Assembly: GCA_030627065.1 (NCBI GenBank)
Contig: DAOUSV010000038.1
Location: forward strand, 1 to 11,688
DNA from: Piscirickettsiaceae bacterium
GTDB lineage: Bacteria > Pseudomonadota > Gammaproteobacteria > Nitrosococcales > Methylophagaceae
DNA length: 11,688 nucleotides
Reading direction: 5' to 3'
This document shows positions 6,721 to 11,688 of the stretch, piece by piece (the stretch's first letter is position 1; the number at the start of each line of letters is the position of its first letter). Made by a program: the position numbers and the translations under genes. Below the pieces are notes generated by a model that saw only the letters and a program-made list of their open reading frames with translations, did no database searches and was not told the DNA's origin.

Positions 6721-6793
6721 ATATTCATTAGTCAACTTAGAATTAAGATGTTTTTTAATCCTAAATTTAAAGATAAAAAATACAGGTGGTTTT

Positions 6794-7162
6794 ATGAATT
6801 TAAATAGTGAGTATTGGGATTTAATATTCTCGGATTCAGAATTTTTAACATTAGGTTGGTATGAAAGTGATGCCGCAGCAACGTTTTAATTATTAAATAA
6901 AGTACCCAGTATTGAAGGTATAACGGTGTTTTTACCAGGCGCTGGCACATCTATTTTGATTGAACAACTTATTGAAAAAGGTGCAACACTAATTTTTAAC
7001 GACATTAGTGTTGAAGCGCTTAATAAAGTAAGACGTCGGTTTTTTGATAATGCTCATATTTCTCATTACCTATGCCAAGATATAGCTCAGCCTTTGGAAG
7101 ATAATATTCCAAATGGCGATGAACGGCCTTATGTTTATGGTTTATACAAACGAGTGAAATAA
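6794..7162 (+). pseudogene. Class I SAM-dependent methyltransferase, degenerate
   Basis: A good ribosome-binding site (AGGTGG, 6784-6789) precedes an ATG at 6794. The frame reads a typical methyltransferase N-terminus (YWDLIFSDSEFLTLGWYESD), then hits TAA at 6887-6889. The same frame continues uninterrupted to the TAA at 7160-7162. It contains SAM-binding motif I FLPGAGTS at about codons 46-53 and an acidic residue in FNDIS at codon 71, as expected of a Rossmann-fold methyltransferase. After DIAQPLEDNIPN the sequence jumps to DERPYVYGLYKRVK, which looks like the C-terminal strand of such proteins. The middle of the domain, roughly 70-80 residues including the strand 4 region, seems deleted. 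The total of 122 codons compares with about 200 in intact relatives known to me. With both a nonsense codon and a deletion, it is very unlikely to work. Confidence 0.8.
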
Positions 7163-7245
7163 ATCTAAAGGGTAAAAACATTCTCAGACTTTTATATCAG
7201 ATCAGTTAAAATACTGGAATTCATTATTTTGTAGGTTTGTCGACA

Positions 7246-9003
7246 TTGAAAGCTAAGCTAATAAAAGTGCTTGAACAGGTTGTATCTGATTTAATTTCTC
7301 AGGGATCACTCCCAGAAATGACAGTGCCAGAGATTCAAATAGAGCGCACTAAAGATAAGGCTCATGGGGATTTCGCTTGTAATATTGCTATGATGTTAGC
7401 GCGCCCAGCCAAGATGAACCCTCGTTTAATTGCCACACAGATTATTGAAGCTTTGCCTGAAGTTGATTTTATTACTCAGGTGGATATCGCAGGTCCTGGT
7501 TTTATTAACTTCACTTTAACAGCTAATTCAGCGCAACAAATCGTGAAAGATGTGTTGGCGGCGGGCAATCAATTTGGTCGTAATGACTTAGGAAAAGGCA
7601 AGCGAGTTCAGGTTGAGTTTGTATCTGCTAATCCTACTGGTCCACTGCATGTAGGTCATGGTCGCGGCGCGGCTTATGGTTCTGTTGTCAGCCGATTGTT
7701 GATGGAGGTGGGTTTTGATGTTCATCGTGAATATTATGTCAATGATGCTGGTCGGCAGATGGATATTTTGGCTACCAGTGTTTGGCTACGTTATTTAGCG
7801 GCATGTGGTGAAGAATTTACATTCCCAAGTAACGGTTATAAAGGCGATTATGTTTTAGATATTGCTGCTTCATTAAAAGCGGATTGTGGTGAGGATTTAC
7901 GTCGAACCAGTGCAGATGTATTTGCTAATGTACCCACCGATGAACCGGATGGTGGTGATAAAGAACAGCATATTGATGGCTTGATTGTTAATGCTAAATC
8001 CTCGCTAGGTGATGCATATAGCACTGTTTTTGATTTAGGTTTAAGTTCAATTATTGCTGGTATTAAGTCTGATCTTGAGGACTTTGGTACTGAATATGAT
8101 GAGTGGTTTTCTGAACGTTCATTAATGGCATCTGGCGATGTGGATAAGGCTGTTGAGCAGTTGAAAGCATCAGGTGATATTGTCGAGCGCGAGGGTGCGT
8201 GGTGGTTTAAATCTACTGATTATGGTGATGAGAAAGATCGTGTTGTGGTTCGTGATAACGGCCAAACTACCTATTTCGCTTCTGATATTGCCTATCATCT
8301 GAATAAATTTAATCGTGGTTTTGATACTGTGATTGATGTTTGGGGTAGTGATCATCATGGTTACATTCCACGTGTTAAAGCCTCTTTAACCGCGATGGGG
8401 CAGGATGCTGAACGTCTAAAAGTTTTATTGGTTCAATTTGCTGTTTTGTATCGTGGCGAAGAAAAAGTAGCTATGTCGACTCGAAGCGGTCAGTTTGTCA
8501 CATTAAAAGAGCTACAAGAAGAAATTGGTAAAGATGCAGCGCGCTTCTTTTATGTATTACGTGGCGCTGATCAACATATGGATTTTGATTTAGAATTAGC
8601 TAAATCACAAAGTAATGATAACCCTGTTTATTATGTGCAATATGCTCATGCCCGTGTTTGTAGTGTGTTTAGACAATTAAAAGATCGTGGTTTGTCGTGG
8701 GAGAAAACACAAGGTGAACAGAATTTAACGCGTTTAAGTGAGAGCCATGAACAGGCTTTATTAACGTCTTTATCTCGTTATCCTGAAATTGTGACATCAG
8801 CTGCAACCAACTACACTCCACATATTTTGGCACATTATTTAATGGATTTAGCACGTGATTTCCATACTTATTACAATGCTCATCACTTTATTGTTGATGA
8901 TGTTGAATTGAGTCAGGCACGTTTGACTTTGATAACAGCTGTGAAGCAAGTGATTGAAAATGGCTTGGCGATTATTGGTGTTGATGCACCGGATACAATG
9001 TAA
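7246..9003 (+). CDS. argS: Arginyl-tRNA synthetase
   Basis: ArgS charges tRNA-Arg with arginine in the cytoplasm. The product (585 residues from this start) is close to E. coli ArgS (577). It has the N-terminal Add1 domain with AHGDFACN and IAGPGFINF. The class I signature EFVSANPTGPLHVGHGRG carries the HIGH-type motif HVGH near codon 135. YYVNDAGRQM, SDIAYHLNKF and WGSDHHGYIPR follow, then a KMSK-equivalent AMSTRSGQFVTL and a C-terminal anticodon-binding domain. The degenerate KMSK is normal for one ArgS group. Two in-frame TTG codons compete. The one at 7237 lies one base after the AGG at 7233-7235, too close to use it; the one at 7246 has a 10-base spacing and yields MKAKLIKVLEQ, so I prefer it. 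TAAAAT at 7207-7212 could be a -10 box. ftsN-like follows with no gap. Confidence 0.95.
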   Translation: MKAKLIKVLEQVVSDLISQGSLPEMTVPEIQIERTKDKAHGDFACNIAMMLARPAKMNPRLIATQIIEALPEVDFITQVDIAGPGFINFTLTANSAQQIVKDVLAAGNQFGRNDLGKGKRVQVEFVSANPTGPLHVGHGRGAAYGSVVSRLLMEVGFDVHREYYVNDAGRQMDILATSVWLRYLAACGEEFTFPSNGYKGDYVLDIAASLKADCGEDLRRTSADVFANVPTDEPDGGDKEQHIDGLIVNAKSSLGDAYSTVFDLGLSSIIAGIKSDLEDFGTEYDEWFSERSLMASGDVDKAVEQLKASGDIVEREGAWWFKSTDYGDEKDRVVVRDNGQTTYFASDIAYHLNKFNRGFDTVIDVWGSDHHGYIPRVKASLTAMGQDAERLKVLLVQFAVLYRGEEKVAMSTRSGQFVTLKELQEEIGKDAARFFYVLRGADQHMDFDLELAKSQSNDNPVYYVQYAHARVCSVFRQLKDRGLSWEKTQGEQNLTRLSESHEQALLTSLSRYPEIVTSAATNYTPHILAHYLMDLARDFHTYYNAHHFIVDDVELSQARLTLITAVKQVIENGLAIIGVDAPDTM

Positions 9004-9555
9004 ATGGCGGCTAGAAGAAATACGAGAAATAAACAAGAGAAAAAGTCTTTTCCTTTTGGGGTGCTGTTTATAGGTATTTTGACTGGTGCCTTTGTGATGT
9101 TTTTAATCCATCTAAATGACAATGTGCCTGCTGATAATGGTAATAAAACGGATAAAAAAATTGAAGTAAAACCCAAAGGGATTGAACCTACCTTTGATTT
9201 TTATACCTTGTTGCCAGAAATGGAAGTACTGATTAATAAACCGAAAAATAACAATAAACCTATTGTTACATCGCCACCAAAACAGCAAGTAACACCGATA
9301 AAAGAAGCAGATAAGATAAGTTATATATTGCAAGTGGGATCATTTAAAAAATTATCAGATGCTGATGGGTTTAAAGCTAAATTGGCATTTTTAGGGGTTG
9401 AATCGAAAGTGCAAACTGTCACGATTGATAATAAAGACACATGGCATAGGGTTCATGTTGGTCCGATTATTGGGCGAGATAAAGCGGATGCCGTACAAAA
9501 ACAATTAAAGAATAATAATATTGATTCGTTATTAATGCGTGCTAAACATAGTTAG
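9004..9555 (+). CDS. FtsN-like SPOR-domain cell-division protein
   Basis: The 183-residue product is a bitopic inner-membrane protein. A basic cytoplasmic N-terminus (MAARRNTRNKQEKK) leads to one membrane helix at about 17-36. A periplasmic linker follows, including FDFYTLLPEMEV at 64-75, a conserved segment in this group, and then a C-terminal SPOR domain at about 105-180 starting ISYILQVGSFKKLSDADGFK. SPOR domains bind denuded septal peptidoglycan, and FtsN activates septal synthesis. The position right after argS and near priA matches Pseudomonas (priA, argS, SPOR gene, hslV, hslU) and the E. coli ftsN neighbourhood, which supports the FtsN-like role. The ATG directly follows the argS stop with no clear Shine-Dalgarno sequence. 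Here hslVU does not follow. It is shorter than E. coli FtsN (319), so a related SPOR protein is also possible. Confidence 0.88.
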   Translation: MAARRNTRNKQEKKSFPFGVLFIGILTGAFVMFLIHLNDNVPADNGNKTDKKIEVKPKGIEPTFDFYTLLPEMEVLINKPKNNNKPIVTSPPKQQVTPIKEADKISYILQVGSFKKLSDADGFKAKLAFLGVESKVQTVTIDNKDTWHRVHVGPIIGRDKADAVQKQLKNNNIDSLLMRAKHS

Positions 9556-9560
9556 CACGT
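9537..9560 (+). terminator. Hairpin over the ftsN-like stop codon, weak terminator candidate
   Basis: CGTGCTAA (9538-9545) and TTAGCACG (9552-9559) are perfect reverse complements with the 6-base loop ACATAG, and the stem can add one G-U pair at its base. The stop TAG (9553-9555) lies in the right arm. The following bases (TTAAGATTAG) are not a real T-tract, so termination would be poor; it may only attenuate between the housekeeping genes and the C1 genes. Confidence 0.3.
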
Positions 9561-9606
9561 TAAGATTAGAGTATGCTCAAGGATTGAATTATTAGGGGTT
9601 GAGTTT

Positions 9607-9984
9607 GTGACAGAATCTACTGAAAAGACATATTCGGATGCCGATGTTATTGCAAAGTTATCTTTGGAATTACCACATTGGTTCTTTGAAAAGGGCTGGA
9701 TCCGACGCAAATATAAAACCAGTGGCTGGAAAGGAACAATGATGGTGGTTAATACTGTTGGTCATTTGGCTGAAGCCGCTTGGCATCACCCTGATCTTTC
9801 AGTGTCTTATGCCTTTGTGATTGTGAAATTAACCACACATAGTGCCAAAGGCGTTACCGATAAAGATTTTGAATTAGCGAAAAAGATTGAACAGATTGTG
9901 CAATGGCAGCCGGCGAAAGAAGAAGGAAGTCCTTTTGAAGGTACGCCATCAGATCCACGATTTAAATATATTAAGTACGATTGA
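9607..9984 (+). CDS. Pterin-4a-carbinolamine dehydratase homologue
   Basis: The family dehydrates 4a-hydroxy-tetrahydropterins formed by aromatic amino acid hydroxylases. The 125-residue product carries the family signature intact: Glu56-x3-His60-His61-Pro62, Tyr68 and His78, with an Asp at 87 (EAAWHHPDLSVSY, then TTHSAKGVTDKD). The His residues are the catalytic set. A C-terminal extension after the core (WQPAKEEGSPFEGTPSDPRF) goes beyond short members. The start is GTG with AGGGG (9594-9598) eight bases before it, and no better start is in frame. It ends 15 bp before fhcB, so the two are probably one operon. No phenylalanine hydroxylase is in view. Homologues occur in tetrahydromethanopterin gene clusters of methylotrophs, so a role in methanopterin metabolism is plausible but inferred. 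Confidence 0.88.
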   Translation: MTESTEKTYSDADVIAKLSLELPHWFFEKGWIRRKYKTSGWKGTMMVVNTVGHLAEAAWHHPDLSVSYAFVIVKLTTHSAKGVTDKDFELAKKIEQIVQWQPAKEEGSPFEGTPSDPRFKYIKYD

Positions 9985-9999
9985 ATAAGGGATACCAAT

Positions 10000-11274
10000 A
10001 TGACAGAAATGACTGAAGCTGGCGTGTGGCAAGAAGTACCCAGCCCATTTTGTGGCATTGCCTCTGATGATTTAACCATTAAGGTTGAAGGTAATACGGT
10101 TACTGTGCTTGAAAATGGCGATGCCGTGACTAAAAAAGGTTTTGAAACGCCCCTTGGCGACACATCACCAAGAGTTAATGGCAAAGACGTTTCTTTAGAT
10201 GAAGCTGTGACACATATTGCCAACACATTACGATCTAGCAAGCAGCCTGTTATTGCAGGTCTGGCAACCGACTTAAATGGCGCTCGTAGTGCAATGGCGC
10301 TGGCAGATAAAAGTCGAGCAACTGTTGATAATATGGATTCGGCGGCAGGCTTTAGAAATACTCTGGTTTTGCAAGATACCGGTTGGATGGTGACCACATT
10401 AACTGAAGTGAGAAACCGTGTTGATTTGTTAGTGGTGTTAGGCAGTGATTTAGAGGTAGGATTCCCTCGCTTTTTTGAACGCATGGTGTGGAATAAAGAA
10501 AGCATGTTTGGCCAAGAGATTGAATCACGACAAGTGGTTTATCTCGGTAAAGCGCCATCAGGTGATGCATCAACATCTCCACAAGGTAAAAAAGCACAAG
10601 TATTATCCTGTGATGATGCTGATTTACCAGAAGTGGTTTCGGTATTAAGAGCCTTGGTTAAAGGTAAAGGTATTCAAGCTGAAACGGTAGGTGGTATTGC
10701 TGTTAGTGATTTAGCGACTTTGGCACAACAATTAAAAGATGCTAAATATTCTGTTATCACGTGGTCTGCAGCTGATTTAGACTTTGAGCATGCAGAAGCA
10801 ACTGTGCAAACTGTGTGTGAAATGATCAAAGAGTTAAATGCAAAAACACGTTCAAATGGCCTGCCTTTAGGCGGTAAAGATGGCGGAATCACGGTCAACC
10901 AAGTATCTGCTTGGCAGTCCGGTTTCCCAATGCGAACTAACTTTAGCCGTGGTTATCCTGATTATGATCCGTATTTATCAGATACAAATCGAATGCTAGA
11001 AAATGATGAAGTTGATACTTTGATTTGGGTGTCGAGTTTTGATGCTGATAGAGCACCGCCAAAATCGAATGCTACAACTATTGTATTAGGGCGATCAGGT
11101 ATGACGTTTGAACAAGAACCTGACGTGTTTATACCTGTAGGCACACCGGGAATTGATCATGCTGGTCGAGCATTTAGAACTGATGGCGTGGTCTCTGTAC
11201 CATTAAGAAAATTACGCGACAGTGGTTTGCCAAGCACACTTGATGTGTTGTCTGCCGTTGAAAACGCACTTTAA
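10000..11274 (+). CDS. fhcB: Formyltransferase/hydrolase complex subunit B
   Basis: FhcB is a subunit of the cytoplasmic FhcABCD complex, which moves the formyl group from formyl-tetrahydromethanopterin to methylofuran and hydrolyses it to formate. It is homologous to subunit B (FwdB/FmdB) of archaeal formylmethanofuran dehydrogenase. The 424-residue product has the N-terminal PSPFCGIASDDL, a Rossmann-like segment LLVVLGSDLEVGFPRFFERM, GGKDGGITVNQVSAWQSGFP and FSRGYPDYDP in the middle, and a C-terminal FIPVGTPGIDHAGRAFR. Only one Cys (18) stands where dehydrogenase subunits have a cysteine-rich cluster motif, and none is seen near NMDSAAGFRN. That fits the bacterial complex, which is known to lack redox metal chemistry in B. 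AAGGGA (9987-9992) is seven bases before the ATG. fhcA follows 15 bp downstream. Confidence 0.93.
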   Translation: MTEMTEAGVWQEVPSPFCGIASDDLTIKVEGNTVTVLENGDAVTKKGFETPLGDTSPRVNGKDVSLDEAVTHIANTLRSSKQPVIAGLATDLNGARSAMALADKSRATVDNMDSAAGFRNTLVLQDTGWMVTTLTEVRNRVDLLVVLGSDLEVGFPRFFERMVWNKESMFGQEIESRQVVYLGKAPSGDASTSPQGKKAQVLSCDDADLPEVVSVLRALVKGKGIQAETVGGIAVSDLATLAQQLKDAKYSVITWSAADLDFEHAEATVQTVCEMIKELNAKTRSNGLPLGGKDGGITVNQVSAWQSGFPMRTNFSRGYPDYDPYLSDTNRMLENDEVDTLIWVSSFDADRAPPKSNATTIVLGRSGMTFEQEPDVFIPVGTPGIDHAGRAFRTDGVVSVPLRKLRDSGLPSTLDVLSAVENAL

Positions 11275-11289
11275 GAGGGCTGGAAAAAA

Positions 11290-11688
11290 ATGTTAACAAA
11301 ACTAACAGGTGGTCGAGTTTACGATCCAGCCAATAGCGTCAATAACGAAGTTAAAGATATTTATATTCGTGATGGACTAATTATTGCCAAACCTAAAGAT
11401 GATCGGGTCGATAAAGAGTTTGATTTACGCGGTAAAGTGGTTATGGCGGGTGCAATTGATATGCACACCCATATTGGTGGTGGTAAAGTAAATATTGCTC
11501 GTACCATGTTGCCAGAAGATCATGCGGCAGATGTTATTGCTCGCACAGAGTTGATGCGTTCGGGTTGTGGTCATGCCGCACCTAGCACTCTGACGGCTGG
11601 TTATCGCTATGCTGAAATGGGTTATACCGCAGGTTTCGAACCGGCAATATTACCGATCAATGCTCGCCAAGCACATATGGAAATGGGC
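11290..11688 (+). CDS. fhcA: Formyltransferase/hydrolase complex subunit A, 5' part
   Basis: FhcA is the zinc-dependent amidohydrolase subunit that releases formate from formyl-methylofuran. The frame is open from ATG 11290 to the window edge, giving 133 residues of a protein of roughly 550. The N-terminus MLTKLTGGRVYDPANSV is typical of the family (FwdA homologues). The metal motif HxH of amidohydrolases is at His59 and His61 in AGAIDMHTHIGGGKVNIAR, followed by TMLPEDHAAD and PSTLTAGYRYAEMGY. GAGGG (11275-11279) and GGA (11282-11284) are possible ribosome-binding sites. It follows fhcB by 15 bp in the same operon. The rest of the gene, and the expected fhcD and fhcC, lie beyond the window. 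Confidence 0.95.
   Translation, partial: MLTKLTGGRVYDPANSVNNEVKDIYIRDGLIIAKPKDDRVDKEFDLRGKVVMAGAIDMHTHIGGGKVNIARTMLPEDHAADVIARTELMRSGCGHAAPSTLTAGYRYAEMGYTAGFEPAILPINARQAHMEMG

Noticed and set aside
6737..6764. Imperfect hairpin TTAGAATTAA / TTAATCCTAA after priA as a terminator
   Set aside because: The stem is almost all A-T with a mismatch and is not followed by a T-tract; it would be unstable.
6887..6889. TAA in the methyltransferase gene read as a recoded sense codon
   Set aside because: TAA serves as the normal stop of many genes here (hisE, tatA, tatB, argS, fhcB), and the gene also seems to have lost its middle.
9549..9577. Promoter for the pterin dehydratase-fhcB operon using TATGCT at 9572-9577
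   Set aside because: The -10-like box is fair but the sequence 17 bp upstream (TAGTTA) is a poor -35, so I did not call it.
9807..10505. A 232-codon open frame on the minus strand over the pterin dehydratase and fhcB genes
   Set aside because: It lies antisense to two well-identified genes, its translation is Ser/Thr/Pro-rich with no recognisable domain, and it is the expected shadow of their codon use.
1..11688. CRISPR array, insertion sequence, tRNA, rRNA or prophage genes
   Set aside because: I saw no regularly spaced repeats, transposase motifs, cloverleaf sequences or phage-like proteins; apart from the methyltransferase remnant the content is housekeeping and C1 metabolism.

Overview
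The window reads as chromosomal DNA of a fairly A+T-rich gammaproteobacterial methylotroph, Methylophaga-like or a related C1 user. Two things point there. The housekeeping order hisE-tatABC and priA-argS-ftsN-like is typical of Gammaproteobacteria. The right end carries fhcB and fhcA, genes of the tetrahydromethanopterin/methylofuran formaldehyde-oxidation route. The genus is inferred from gene content only.

Layout. Bases 1-1836 (+): a tight operon of the end of hisE, a HIT-family nucleotide-binding protein, and tatA, tatB and tatC, with overlaps or gaps of at most 9 bp. Bases 1837-3358 (-): a pentapeptide-repeat protein, a small Ser/Thr-rich unknown protein with its own likely promoter, and a one-domain voltage-gated cation channel. 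Bases 3492-3728 (+): a small TIGR02647-like protein, convergent with folA (dihydrofolate reductase, 3733-4218, -). Bases 4219-4545: a 327-bp divergent intergenic region with a cluster of DnaA boxes and an A+T-rich flank running into priA. Bases 4546-6720 (+): priA. Bases 6794-7162 (+): the remains of a class I SAM methyltransferase, broken by a stop codon and apparently by an internal deletion. Bases 7246-9555 (+): argS and an ftsN-like SPOR-domain gene. Bases 9607-11688 (+): a pterin-4a-carbinolamine dehydratase homologue, fhcB, and the first 133 codons of fhcA, which runs off the end.

How the genes work together. The Tat genes build the twin-arginine translocase. PriA, ArgS and the FtsN-like protein are a conserved neighbourhood for replication restart, translation and division. 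FhcA and FhcB are subunits of the formyltransferase/hydrolase complex that releases formate from formyl-methanopterin in methylotrophs, and the upstream pterin dehydratase homologue is probably co-transcribed with them.

The main discovery candidate is the region upstream of priA. It has four perfect TTATNCACA-type DnaA boxes plus one near-match in 138 bp, beside an A+T-rich stretch. The + strand also changes from C>G on the left to G>C on the right across the window, the direction expected at a replication origin, although the change is complete only about 2.5 kb to the right of the boxes. This may be the chromosomal origin or a DnaA-titrating or regulatory locus. Also notable are a channel filter with a calcium-channel-like acidic pattern and the decaying methyltransferase gene. 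I saw no insertion sequence, CRISPR array, tRNA or rRNA.
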